From positions 22,533,713 to 22,597,712 of the forward strand of contig OZ024861.1 of the NCBI GenBank assembly GCA_964017155.1: a stretch of DNA of 64,000 bases, written 5' to 3'. A program made the translations under genes and the position numbers. The DNA is from Oasisia sp. SBJ-2009 (lineage: Eukaryota; Annelida; Polychaeta; Sabellida; Siboglinidae). Below, one piece after another: positions 22,099 through 31,852 of the stretch. Each line of letters opens with the position of its first letter. Position 1 is the stretch's first letter. The notes below the pieces were generated by a model. The model was not told the DNA's origin, searched no databases, and worked only from the letters and a program-made list of their open reading frames with translations.

Positions 22099-23916
22099 AC
22101 AGACACACACACACACAGACACACACACACACAGACACACAGACACACACAGACACACACACACACAGACACACACACACAGACACACACACACACACAC
22201 ACACACACACCACACACACACTAAGAATGTATTGTTGAGCTGTGGCTCACTGCACCTGACACCATTTTTGGGAATATAAGAATAGCTTTATTTATAAAAC
22301 AATTAATATGGAAATTCTGCTAAGTTGTTCATAAAATACAGTGATAAAATATATGTAATTTTCTGTGCTTACAGAGTAAACATATTGTATAATATACATA
22401 ACCCGATTGAATTGGTTTATTTTCAAATAATGCTGTTTCTGTTTAGAGCGAGCGGGAACAGTTAGGCCAGTGTTACAGTGATGATGATGACAGTGACATG
22501 ACTGATGGCATGCTGTTTGGTCGGTCCGGAGTTCGTACAGACAGGCGTCAATCCCGTGGCAGAAAGGAGGTAGAGAGAGAGAGACAAAGGTCCAAAATGG
22601 TATGTTCTGCATCATACTTCACAAATACAGCTAACAACAGGATGCCCAGATCAAATGATATCGCACTGCGCTCCACTTAAAAGTGTGACCAGTGAGTGCC
22701 TGTATTGACAGTACATTTTGTTTTAATTAGTTCAGTTCCCCTCGTATAGAAAACAATAGCTCACTGTAATGGTGACATTTCTTTTATGTGTCCAGTCGTT
22801 TAATTTAAACGTAACTATTTTACATGGTATTTTTAAATGGGAAATGCAGTGACCAGAAATTGGACGATTACTGTGTCGTCACAAATATCATAGGTGATGT
22901 CGTTAATTGATTGCTGTGATAGGAAGCATTATGTAATACCTGTATTGTATTTTATAAAACTAATAATCTAATATGATACTGTTACAACAACTGTTTGTAT
23001 TTCTATGTGTTTATTTTTAAACAGCATATTATAACAATCATATAAAAAATAAGTCATTAAAATAAGCTAATAATTTCTAATTGAAATAAAATATATATGT
23101 ATATATATAATGGTATTATATAGTCAAATTTTTTAATATTGTATTGCTAAGTAACTTAAGTAAGATTGTAGGTACAGTAAGTATTGCAAATAAATATACA
23201 ATCCTGAGTAAATTATTAGTGGAGTGGTAAATTATAAAGATTTATTAAATATTATCGAAGAATTTATTGAAGAAACACAACTCAGATATTACTTAGGTGG
23301 TGTTTTTGCATCCATGTCAGTAGATTATAAAAACAGAGTGATGGGACTTTTTATGACCTTCATAGCTCAGTTCAGAGAGACAAATGTGCTAGGTGTAATA
23401 TGTAATATTACACCAATGTCATTAACCATGTGAGATTTGATTCACACGTAAATGTTACTAGTTTGCGTGTCACAACAACATAACATCGGCATGAATAATT
23501 GAAGTCAGTATTATTTTTGTGATTTGATGAGATGATCCAATTTCAACAACATGTATCTATTGCTTACTGAATCTGTCCATAACTCGGTATACATGTATTG
23601 CAGGTTTGTCTCCTTCGTAAGAAGGTTGACTGTGTCTGTGTCGTTATTTCAGTGGTCCTGTATCAGAATATATGTGTATGTTAAGCCTTCTAAATGTTAG
23701 CATGTGACGGGTGCCCACAGTGTCAGATATTCACAATACCTGTGTGAAAAAAGGTGAGGAAAACATAGAGTGGAGAAAGGAGACTTGACGAGACTTGACG
23801 AGACTGCTTGTTGTGTGTTGCAGGCTGAGTGTAGGCGGCGTGACTGCAGTGATGAGGCATATCAGATGCTCTATGCCCACGGCAACTCGTCGTCCAGCAA
23901 ATTTTCTAAGGAGTAG
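1921..23916 (+). CDS. vWA / Sec23-Sec24-like zinc finger protein ('circularly permutated Ras protein 1-like'), 16 exons
   Basis: Exons: 1921-2012, 2502-2533, 5814-5930, 8298-8506, 9069-9260, 10566-10778, 12468-12619, 13528-13740, 14489-14573, 15928-16034, 16558-16715, 18698-19117, 19673-19796, 20798-20882, 22447-22599, 23824-23916. Every junction is GT-AG and the phases agree, giving 2445 nt, or 814 residues plus TAG. The start ATG has a good context (ACACCATGG) and opens an acidic stretch (EEEWVSDDEYEDG). Residues 130-157 carry a Sec23/24-type zinc finger (CDEC, then CEFC). Residues 198 to about 445 are a von Willebrand A domain with a complete MIDAS: D204-x-S206-x-S208, T343 and D369 (CVDISGSM, GGQTALG, CTDGMANVG). 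Residues 525-620 are Pro/Ala/Thr-rich, then a Sec23-like segment follows (QIVYTDLDGAKALLVRS). The tail has an acidic run (SDDDDSD) and a Ser/Arg-rich end. Database proteins of this build are often named circularly permutated Ras protein 1-like. No P-loop, DxxG or NKxD GTPase motif is visible. Function unknown; unseen extra exons are possible. Confidence 0.85.
2692..5723. mobile_element. Possible hAT-type element, old, with a nested piggyBac-like insertion
   Basis: The right end reads, on the minus strand, CAGGGGTAGAACTACCC followed by ACTAGTCCGCTAGTCCC. The left end reads CAATGGTAGAAG followed further in by TAGCGGGACTAGTAAAG. Both ends are rich in ACTAGT motifs in opposite orientation, and CAGGGGTAGAA is a hAT-like terminus. 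No clear 8-bp target duplication remains, so this call is weak. Confidence 0.3.
3067..5370 (-). mobile_element. TTAA-flanked piggyBac-like element with remnant first exon
   Basis: The interval begins TTAA-CCTCTTAACCC and ends CCAAGAGG-TTAA, giving TTAA on both sides and 6-bp inverted ends (CCTCTT). TTAA target duplication is diagnostic of piggyBac-type transposition. Inside, on the minus strand, an ORF from 4347 begins MFSATDVAQMVWHSGSD and is acidic, like piggyBac transposase N-termini. It reaches a consensus donor (CAT^GTAAGT) near 4250. No catalytic transposase domain is visible between 4200 and 3071, so the copy looks internally deleted. It lies in intron 2 of the vWA gene, antisense to it. 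The acidic exon could instead be unrelated. Confidence 0.5.
7009..7878. mobile_element. Foldback MITE flanked by TTAA
   Basis: Left arm 7009 to about 7115 and right arm about 7770 to 7878 are inverted copies of roughly 105 bp. They share AGGACAAAAA ends, CACGAAAC, TACACCTAATAGAGTT, GTAACAATTTCCACATATAC and a CAGCGGTTTAC motif. Both outer ends are TTAA, consistent with a TTAA-specific (piggyBac-type) non-autonomous element. The 650-bp centre shows no recognisable protein. It lies in intron 3 of the vWA gene. Confidence 0.72.
8150..8195. repeat. Perfect 20-bp hairpin with 6-nt loop
   Basis: CACAATGAGATTTCTGACAA at 8150-8169 is followed by CTTATA and then its exact reverse complement at 8176-8195. 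It is intronic (intron 3 of the vWA gene). Confidence 0.95.
8298..9260 (+). CDS. Exons 4-5 of the vWA gene: zinc finger and first MIDAS motif
   Basis: Exon 4 (8298-8506) and exon 5 (9069-9260) join in phase 0 between the two halves of the zinc finger: CDEC in exon 4 and CEFC in exon 5, spaced as in the Sec23/Sec24 zinc finger. Exon 5 ends just after DISGSM, the DxSxS metal-binding motif of vWA domains. The donor of exon 4 (CAG^GTGGGC) is part of a 32-bp unit repeated four times in the following intron. Confidence 0.88.
8507..8634. repeat. 32-bp tandem repeat (4 copies) starting at a splice donor
   Basis: The unit begins GTGGGCTCATATGTGTACAA and ends CATATACAACAG. Copies start at 8507, 8539, 8571 and 8603; the last is truncated. 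Each unit junction recreates CAG^GTGGGC or CAG^GTGAGC, the sequence of the exon 4 donor. Confidence 0.95.
9421..10233 (-). pseudogene. 3' end of a non-LTR retrotransposon (LINE), broken
   Basis: On the minus strand the peptides SRIDYANCLLYDLP, LQRVQNAAARLVV, LLLVFRAQHRLAPPYI, SVAGPRLWNTLPAD and FKRLLKTHLFRAVY are the C-terminal region of a LINE reverse transcriptase polyprotein of CR1/L2-like type. The frame changes near 10030. The 5' side is cut by the CA tract at 10234, and the 3' UTR ends in (AAT)n at 9421-9437. The tail (AAGCGCC ... GGAGGCGCTGTACATG) recurs around the Gypsy insertion at 35299-40130. It is in intron 5 of the vWA gene. Confidence 0.85.
10234..10550. repeat. Compound CA microsatellite, about 317 bp
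   Basis: A CA run is interspersed with GA and CG steps (CAGACA, CACGCA) and ends 16 bp before exon 6. The Cys/Val-rich reading frames on the minus strand are artefacts of this repeat. Confidence 0.97.
10785..10985. repeat. Degenerate pentanucleotide repeat (AGTCC/AGTTC)n
   Basis: About 200 bp of imperfect 5-bp units (AGTCC, AGTTC, AGTTT) begin just after the exon 6 donor at 10779. Confidence 0.9.
10986..11190 (+). mobile_element. tRNA-headed SINE copy (intron 6)
   Basis: An A-box-like TGTAGTTGGTAAGGCATC is followed by a B-box-like GTTTTGAATGTTC. The body contains GGCTGAATACTTCCC and CATATTGTACAGATGA. The same body motif is found near 55808 (GGCTGAATGCTTCCCAGAGA) and, more diverged, near 15780. 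Ends are approximate. Confidence 0.6.
11250..12122. repeat. 47-bp minisatellite, about 18.6 copies
   Basis: The unit contains GTCTAGTTGACAGTGACAAT and GGTGGCTGGTATGTTGGATG. It varies at two main sites (GAGGTC/GAAGTC and TGTTGG/TGATGG). It occupies most of intron 6 of the vWA gene. Confidence 0.97.
12125..12380. mobile_element. Possible diverged SINE fragment
   Basis: AGCTGTATTAATGGGTACCTGGC resembles AACTGTATGAATGAGTGCCTGG at 15697 and GCCGTATGATTGAGTACCTGG at 55738, which are parts of the other SINE copies. The rest of the interval is unassigned intron 6 sequence. Confidence 0.35.
12468..13740 (+). CDS. Exons 7-8 of the vWA gene: remaining MIDAS residues
   Basis: Exon 7 (12468-12619) ends in phase 2 at GA^GTGAGT, and exon 8 (13528-13740) continues with LEEGGQTALGPALL and VIICTDGMANVGLG. 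The Thr of GGQT and the Asp of TDG complete the MIDAS begun in exon 5, so metal binding appears intact. Gly-Gly-x-Thr-Ala-Leu-Gly followed about 25 residues later by a hydrophobic strand and TDG is the layout of Sec23/Sec24 trunk and related vWA folds. Confidence 0.85.
13298..13364. repeat. (GTGC)n/(GT)n microsatellite
   Basis: A run of GTGC units is followed by GT in intron 7. A separate short GT tract lies at 13031-13058. Confidence 0.95.
14757..15602. repeat. 29-bp minisatellite in intron 9
   Basis: The unit CAGCAGCCCCCTCTTCCACT plus GTTCTCTGT repeats about 15 times almost exactly between 15060 and 15520. More degenerate Pro/Ser-coding-like versions lie on both sides (14757-15060, 15520-15602). 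The 322-residue plus-strand reading frame here is an artefact of stop-free repeat units. Confidence 0.95.
15640..15875 (+). mobile_element. SINE copy (intron 9)
   Basis: The copy contains CAACTGTATGAATGAGTGCC, GCTGAAAGCTTTCCAGAGAA, GAGCAGGTCTGCCATGGA and AAGCACTTAACC. The same blocks occur in the same order at 55738-55880, with GGTCTGCCAGGAAGTAATG and TTAAGCACTTTGAG. It lies immediately after the 29-bp minisatellite and 50 bp before exon 10. The tRNA head is not clear. Confidence 0.55.
16757..18672. repeat. 34/31-bp minisatellite filling intron 11, about 57 copies
   Basis: The long unit is TTCATGTTTCAGTCACCCAG plus TCCCATTCTACAGC (34 bp). A short form lacks AGC before the next TTCATG (31 bp). 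Long and short forms are mixed, with a pure run of short units at about 17,730-17,950. The array starts about 40 bp after the exon 11 donor and ends about 25 bp before exon 12. Units have no stop in any plus-strand frame, which produces reading frames up to 790 codons that are not genes. Confidence 0.97.
18698..23916 (+). CDS. Exons 12-16 of the vWA gene: low-complexity insert and C-terminal region
   Basis: Exon 12 (18698-19117) starts in phase 1 directly after a 1.9-kb minisatellite and codes a Pro/Ala/Thr-rich stretch of about 95 residues, followed by the better conserved QIVYTDLDGAKALLVRS. Exon 13 (19673-19796) codes an Ala-rich helix-like segment (NIAAVGAHAAQMSSKLALK). Exon 14 (20798-20882) continues with FETGQEEQYACYYDN. 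Exon 15 (22447-22599) is Asp/Ser/Arg-rich, and exon 16 (23824-23916) ends SSSSKFSKE before TAG. An alternative donor in exon 15 (GAG^GTAGAG near 22569) would also keep phase and remove 10 residues. Confidence 0.75.
21954..22221. repeat. (CT)n(CA)n compound microsatellite
   Basis: A short CT run leads into about 250 bp of CA with GA interruptions in intron 14 of the vWA gene. Confidence 0.97.
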
Positions 23917-24545
23917 AGGTTATGTAATCAACACTGTGTGCTAATGATACCTACGGACACACCGGTACTTGCTCACATGTTTGTGTGGATGGCCGCAGAC
24001 CATCTTGTCGGGGATGGATAGGAATGGCCACTCACAGTCCTGTTAAGCTACACACAGTCTGATCCAGCGTGGACACTGACTAATCCAGGAAGCAGTCTTA
24101 TCCAGAGTTGACATGCATGACCGCACACTGATTTACCAGGATGGACATGCATGGCTGCACACAGTCTTATCCAAGGTGGACATATGTAACATTGCAGTCT
24201 TCCCCAGGGCGGAATTCACAGACACAATCTTATTAATGGGAACAAGCATGACTGCACATTACCTTATCCAATGTTTCTTTGTGATGGATCTCATGCTGCA
24301 AGTGTTTGTCTTGTTTCATCTGTATCACAAATGTATGGTGGTGTCTGAATCTGAATGGGGTACATCATAGGGTGCCAATATTAGCTATTGTATATAACGG
24401 GGATGTGTGCGCATGTTATTGAGTGTTTGAGCTGCAGATCAGGTGGCTGAAATCAGTTATGGTTTCAGCTTGGACCCGCGACTCATTACGTTGGTTCCAG
24501 TCAACTATTGTTTTTACATTCGAATAAATTCTTAAATTATTCAGT
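23917..24545 (+). other. 3' UTR of the vWA gene with polyadenylation signal
   Basis: After the stop codon (23914-23916) there is no continuing reading frame. The first AATAAA in suitable context is at 24523-24528, so a transcript end near 24,545 is likely. Positions 24,040-24,260 hold a degenerate repeat of about 35-45 bp built on CAGTCTTATCCA and GGTGGACATGCATG. Another AATAAA near 25,151 could serve a longer transcript. Confidence 0.55.
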
Positions 24546-25293
24546 GTGGGCTGTATAGGTACTATGAAACATCTGGTGTTGTTGGTATAATTATCTGTGT
24601 ACTTCTAAAAGTAACATTATTATTATTGTATCTATATTATACTGTAATATCGCGCGTGCTTCACGGTGTATGTATAAATCACTACCAAGAAATGTTGCTG
24701 ATTTAGCATTTACTTACAAGTGAAAAAATGGGAGAAAGTGTGAAAAAGAAATGAAGTGATGTGATAGTGAAGACAGAGAAATGGCTTCACTGATGGAAGG
24801 AAACATTGAGGATCAATATTGAGGCCAGACTACGGAGACAAAGGAATTATAACAACTGTGATTTTAGGTCGGTTTTAGTTTTGTTATTGTGCACTATAGC
24901 ATTTCATATTGTGCTTATTATTATTTTATGAAGACAGGATGTCATTTAATCTTCTGGCTTTTAAATATGTATTATACAATATAATAGTAACAAAACATAA
25001 TCACAGTTACTTTGTGTGATAATCCGGACAAATAAGATTTAAGTAGTTGGTAGCTGTATTTTCAGGTGCTTCATTTTGAATGCATTTTTGTGTATATTTT
25101 GTAAATTAATATTTCTTGTATTCACCTATATGTTGCACATTTTTCTCCAAATAAAGATACATATTCTTGTATTTTCGTTACTTTATGACAATTATATATT
25201 GAGTTTTGTGAGTTTGCCTTCGGCAGGTGTTCATTTTCATCTAAGTGAACTATGTTGGAGATAGAAACAAACAGGATCAGTGCTTTCAGTTTA

Positions 25294-25394
25294 CAGTGGC
25301 GTAGCCATGGCCTCCCAATACCAGAAGAAAATAGGATTGTGGGGGAACAGAGAACTAATAACTGGCTGCCTGATTCATAGAGTCACAAAGTACA

Positions 25395-25432
<38 letters not shown>

Positions 25433-25523
25433 CATACATGTATGTATATATATATACCGAGTTTGCTTGGTTGTCGGGTGGTCCACTGGCCCACTCCAAT
25501 GCAAAATTCTGGCCACGCTACTG
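25294..25523. mobile_element. hAT-type MITE, 230 bp
   Basis: Left end CAGTGGCGTAGCCATGGCC and right end TGGCCACGCTACTG are inverted repeats (CAGTGGCGTAGCCA versus CAGTAGCGTGGCCA). Flanking 8-mers TCAGTTTA (25286-25293) and TCAGTTAG (25524-25531) agree at six of eight positions, as expected for an 8-bp hAT target duplication. A (TA)n tract sits inside at about 25398-25428. No transposase is present. Confidence 0.75.
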
Positions 25524-26036
25524 TCAGTTAGTACATCATTCCCTGATCACGGACAATCACCAACATCGTCCAGTGATCAAATGGGATGACACACATGCAG
25601 TGCGCTTTTCTCGCCAACCGGTGCTGCGGATTGGTCGCTGTCGCAGCTTTGTCGCCTACGTGCCTTGAGAGAACGTTTGCATTTGACAGTATACGACTGG
25701 GCGTGGCCGTAACGGCGTCACTAGTCACCACAGTCGCACTCGATCGAGGTCGCACCGTCTCACAAGACCCAAGTCGGTGACAGTCGGAGTAAGGCGGCAG
25801 CAGCTGTCTAAGTCATAGTCTTAGTGCGCTATATATAATGCTGTTTTCACTTGTCGAGTGCAGTTGTACTGTGTGGTCCATGGCAGGTACTGGGACTGGT
25901 CAGAGAGCTGAAGTATTCACATTGCGAGTTTCAAATAAAGCGAAACAGTTTTTATTATTATCAAGTATACATAGTAAACATATTTTTTTTATTTGTAATG
26001 CACGTTACACCTCCCGGTGGGACTATAACTGGGATT

Positions 26037-26184
<148 letters not shown>

Positions 26185-27796
26185 CTATAATTTAACTTAA
26201 TAAGCCTTGCATTGTTTACTTACTCATCACTATATTTATATCTTAAGCTGTTTTGTTTTCCAAATAAATTACACAATATGAACCAAATCAAGTCGAATGT
26301 AATTTAAACGAATATGTGTGTTTTTATATTTAACCAACATCACTGCAGTATTGCAGTGCATTGCATTGGCATTTGAATCAATCAAATTTATATTGAAACC
26401 TATACCTGAGCTGTTGCTGCATAAGTGACGTATCCCTTTGAAACAAAAGAAAAACGCATGAACAAAATAGATTGTCGAACACCAATGCGTCTTCGTCGCT
26501 GACTAATGCTAACGCGTGTAGATTTCCAGTAGGAAAAATAAAGGTATTGTGATCACGCAAAAACTATGTAGTTTATGTGTGGTGCTAGAAAAGGTGTATT
26601 GGTTTTCGATGGGTCGGCGTGGACGCCGTGGTTACGAGATGAATGCAACCGCGGTAACGACCTAACTTCGTGCCTACACGTAAAGTTGTAAATTCGTCGC
26701 TTGCTCGTTGTAATGGGTGAATCAACACTTATTCAGCGTAAACATACCTACAATATCCGGTCGTAACTGTCTCCTATGTACGATGCCAACACTCATGTCA
26801 TATCATTTCCATGTATATAATATCACAGTTGAAAAGCACAACTTCAAGTTTATTCTATTTCCGTTTATTCAGCTATGCTTAAAATCCGGGAACACCAAAT
26901 CTACAATACGTATTCCTCTGCAATCTGTTATAGGCCTACTCAGTCAAGTCTGCCCCATGACACGTCGTCTTCGTGACAGCTAGATTTAATCGTCTATCAC
27001 ACTTTTCTTTAGTGTTTGTTCTTTTATGTTTTTAGAAGTAATATACTTCTGTATTCAGGGCCGTGTGACCAACTTTCACCTTTAGATCTATTATATTTAA
27101 CAAACAACGTGATTTTCATGTTGGCATAGTCATAGACATCTATTTCGTCAATGTCACGCTGTCGCAAGCTGATTAGCTTCCACAGGGACGCGTCCGTGTG
27201 CTTTCCTCATCACCAATCACATCTCCACAGAACTCCCCTCAGAACTCTGGCCTCAGCGCATCGGCAGAATACTACGCCAGAAATCAAATCAAGTAATGGT
27301 GATCACCTGCGGGAACAATTTTCACTAGACGTTAAACGCCAATAACTTGAAGCGATGATGCGACCGACGCGCAAGTGATTAAGACACCAGACACGCTGTG
27401 CACCTGTGGTGACCACAGTGCACTGCTGACCACAGTGCTGTGGTCATTCCTCGAACTCGGCGTATCTTCAAAAACTGGTCCACTGATCTCGACGTGTCCG
27501 TTTGCCGTGTTGGTCGGCGTCATGTTTTTTAATACAACAGCAATTTCCCAACATTACGTGTCCTATCAAATTAACAGTAGTTAAAAACGCCTTAGCATTT
27601 GCTTGATTTTTTTGTACATTCAAACATTTTCTTTTGAAAAAAATTGCTAGATCTAACATTAAGGTAGGGTGGGGTAAGGCGCATATACGAGGCGATACGC
27701 CCACCCGTCCTATTTACATAACAACGGCTCAGATCGCCACTAAGGTTTCTGTATATCCGTGCTGCCACATAGGGGATGAAAAAAACATTAAACAAA

Positions 27797-28300
27797 AATG
27801 AATGAATGAATGAATGAATGAATGAATGAATGAATGAATGAATGAATGAATGAATGAATGAATGAATGAATGAATGAATGAATGAATGAATGAATGAATG
27901 AATGAATGAATGAATGAATGAATGAATGAATGAATGAATGAATGAATGAATGAATGAATGAATGAATGAATGAATGAATGAATGAATGAATGAATGAATG
28001 AATGAATGAATGAATGAATGAATGAATGAATGAATGAATGAATGAATGAATGAATGAATGAATGAATGAATGAATGAATGAATGAATGAATGAATGAATG
28101 AATGAATGAATGAATGAATGAATGAATGAATGAATGAATGAATGAATGAATGAATGAATGAATGAATGAATGAATGAATGAATGAATGAATGAATGAATG
28201 AATGAATGAATGAATGAATGAATGAATGAATGAATGAATGAATGAATGAATGAATGAATGAATGAATGAATGAATGAATGAATGAATGAATGAATGAATG
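27797..28300. repeat. (AATG)126 tetranucleotide repeat
   Basis: 504 bp of uninterrupted AATG. The minus-strand His-Ser-Phe-Ile reading frames of more than 200 codons are artefacts. Confidence 0.99.
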
Positions 28301-29012
28301 AATACAAAATGTGACAAGGTTGATTTGTATGTGTAAAATAGTAAAACATGTAATTTCCTATATCATTGTAAAACTCAGGGATGATCATAAATAACCAGGA
28401 CATTTATTCATCTCTTAGGATATGCATATCGACTAACATTTGGTAACAGTTAAATGCGTGATAATTAAGCTGCATACAACCTACAGCTATTTTACTAGCG
28501 CATATGCTGTGGGGCTAGACGCCGTTTTTGAATGGGGTGGGATGACTACCTTATTAGGAACATTTATCCTTTGCCGAAAACATCAACAGCACGCAGCAAG
28601 TCGAGAAAACAGGAATCAGCAGTATTTGGGTATCGTCATCGCCGTAGAGATTGTTCGTTCATTTTTCTGTAAGAACTTGTTGCATGCCTTCTTAAATGCA
28701 ATTCACAACACTATGGGTGTTGGTATTCATTCAATCGCATGCCTACGTCAGAGGTAAATAAGCGGATACACAGCACGCAACATACACACCCACCCACCTA
28801 AGCACATCCCACCCGCCACATACCATCCACACTAACTCGCATACTTGTAATTATTCAACGAGTTTTTAGAAAGGCATCTTGCCCCATCCGGATGGGCATC
28901 TTGCCCTACCTATGGGACAAGACGCCCTTTTCGTAGCTATTTTTAAATGGTAGAATTCTTAATTATGTTTTGAATCTATGTGTAAAATACTTTTATACAA
29001 AATAGGATATAT

Positions 29013-29089
<77 letters not shown>

Positions 29090-30561
29090 AAAATAACATA
29101 ATTAATAAAATACACAACAATACCAATATCATACAGGGCTGTTCCTCGGTGAAAGTAAGCCGTTTTAAATAAATGCGTCTTGTGGACAGTCTTTGACTCT
29201 AGTTAGAATGTCTGATTGGCGAATGTTTTCACGCAAACTACATGTTCCAAAATGCTGGCAACAGTAACATGTATGCAACTGACGCTGCTATTTGGTGCCG
29301 TTTTGTGCGACAGACGATGTATCTGATTGGACATAGTTGTTGTTTACGTGTCCGCTCTAGGGCCATTGACACTTTCGTGACGTTGTCGCGTGTAGCTCTG
29401 TGTATTCAGCTTCTTGAAGGTGATCGCCGTTGAATTGTTCGGAATGTCGTCCGGTCTTTGGGTGATATATTCAACACCACACGCGTTGACAGCACTAATT
29501 GTCAAGCATGGGTATAATTTCGGAGCCTGTCTTCTCTTAGTTGGATTGCTTGACTAGCTTTGAGAGCTCCATCCGCCTTGTACACAAGTTTGAGGAGTAG
29601 ATTAATACAACACCAGGAAATGTCCACACATATATCCATGTACAAGCTTTTTAAACTTGCATCAACAATCGCAGAACCACGCGCAACACAAATTAATGTT
29701 TAAGTTATAACAACTGTTCCAAAGCTGTCAAATCAGCCTGTATTATTCGACGTTCGGCTAAAGGTACCAAGCGTAAGTAGGTGTACCAACTATGGACGTA
29801 TTCAGTACAAACGTTTTGTGTCTAGTCATTAGGCCTATTTACATAACGAAAACAAAACCCAATTAATTTTTGTGTAACACGCCTACGCAACTCTTCCTTT
29901 GCTCTTTTGTTATTATATTAATTATATTTTTTATCTAATATATTATTTTATAATTTATATTTAGAAATAGTTTACATTACACCACACATACAATGGCCAC
30001 CAAAGTAGCTAACAACGAGGAACATTAGTATTAGCTTGAAACAGAAAGCAATTGGTAAATAAATTTATATTTTCTGGGACTCTTACATCTACAATTGAGG
30101 AGGTATGTGTTTACATTCGTTGGACATCACATTATTTTCGCGATCTTGTCATTGTTCGAAAAAGTATTCACAGTTTTGAAATTCGTTGATCGCTTCAAGT
30201 TGTATTACTTCGAAACAGTTATCGTAATGTTGTGACAGCTGTTCTCATTAAACTAGTGTCTGGATGTTACTAGCATAATTTGACTTAGTGAAGTGGGCTA
30301 ACAAATAAGCTCAGTTGCTACTCCATGTATTATATGGGAATGTCATTACAATATTTACTTTATATCTGCATTATGTATACATTCATGTTGTTTATTATAT
30401 TTATGGGAAAGCAACGGGTTGTCTATGTATATATTTAATATGAAATATACTGTACATATAATTACAAACTGCCTTGTTTTTTTTTAAATAGCACATAGAA
30501 ACAGTCATAACGCAACTTTCAGAACAATTTATTGTGAGCAAACGTCCATTTATTCCTCAGC

Positions 30562-30614
<53 letters not shown>

Positions 30615-31852
30615 TTAGTGTCGCAATAATGACCCAGTCAAACATTTGTATCAACCAAACGTTTTCGCTGTATGTAGCAGTCTGCTGTACGAAGTGCAAC
30701 GAGCAGAACTTTGTGTAAACGGCACTGAACTGAAAATAGCTTAATCCGCAATTAATATAGTTGCCCTCGTTTTTAATCTAATCTAAGATGGCGCGATTGC
30801 GGGATAGGTCAGTGGGGAACGCAGTCAAGTCACGTTACAAAGCTAGCTACGTGACTGCTTTCATGGGAAGGTTTGATGAAGCCTATAGGGCGTATGCCAT
30901 GTAATTAAAATGCAAAACGAGAAAGGTGAAATTGCCCAGCCTTGGGTCTTTTGCGACGTGTGCGAATTGTCAGGAGATAATACTATTTTGGACAACTGCT
31001 CATGTTTATATTATAAACATGAGTCGTTGTCCAAAACTAGTGACGCTGTCGCGCTTACATTTTTCCGATCGTTAAAAACGTTCCGATTGACGTTTCTGGG
31101 CATGTGCAATAAATGTAAAATCGCCAATGTCCAGCGAAACGACAAAGGATTTTCGGTATAAATGCCACGGGCTGTTCGGTGACTCTCCTGTGATGATTAA
31201 TGTGAAGGGTTTCTTAAAATGTCGTTCAATGCAATCAAATATTACGTTTTTTATAAATAACTGTCACGGATTATGGCGCACTACAGTCACGTGATTTACG
31301 CTTGCTATCAAGATATGCCTCAAAACTGGTTTGCCTCGTGTTCATTTGCGACAAATAACTTTGCTGAGAGGTTATATATATACTAACGAACAACCCGTAG
31401 TATTTATGCCACAAGGAAAGTGTCACGTTTATAAATAGTAGCAGTTTCACTGGAAGGCAGTGATAATATCTTCTTAACCGAACATGGTGGAGTCGTGAAA
31501 TTAGGGGTTTGATCGTTACACGTTCGACCAAAGAACCAAATTTGGGACAGTTGTACCTTAGTATCATACAACGCGTTTTAAAGGGGGCTGCCCGATTTTA
31601 AAGGTCAAGTCAAGGTCAACTATTAATACTGTTATGATCGTATTGTCCAACATCTCGAAATTTAAATAACACTTTATTTTCTAATTGATACTTCATATAA
31701 GATTTGCAAAAATCCAAAATTAGACGCGCTAGACTAATTACGTGTAACTTATATGTTTCACATAAACGAAAATGAAGTCAATAGTTTAAACCTGCTTATC
31801 TAGAACGTACACAGCTACCTACTATTTGTACAATTACTACTATTTTATTTGA
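28301..31852. other. Gene-poor DNA, no gene recognised
   Basis: The interval contains (TA)n at 29021-29085 and 30564-30612 and a near-palindrome at 30982-31041. ORFs at 28440-28757, 30910-31161 and the minus-strand 31271-31567 have no recognisable motif. I could not join them into a spliced gene. Confidence 0.55.
30982..31041. repeat. 60-bp near-perfect palindrome
   Basis: ACTATTTTGGACAACTGCTC plus ATGTTTATA is followed at once by TATAAACATGAGTCGTTGTC plus CAAAACTAGT. The arms are about 29 nt with one inserted base and a two-base mismatch, and almost no loop. Confidence 0.9.

Noticed and set aside
21741..22238. 165-codon plus-strand ORF in intron 14
   Set aside because: More than half is CA-repeat coded (Thr-His). 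Exons 14 and 15 already join in phase without it.
27592..28403. Minus-strand His-Ser-Phe-Ile repeat proteins of over 220 residues
   Set aside because: Pure translation of the (AATG)n microsatellite in two frames.
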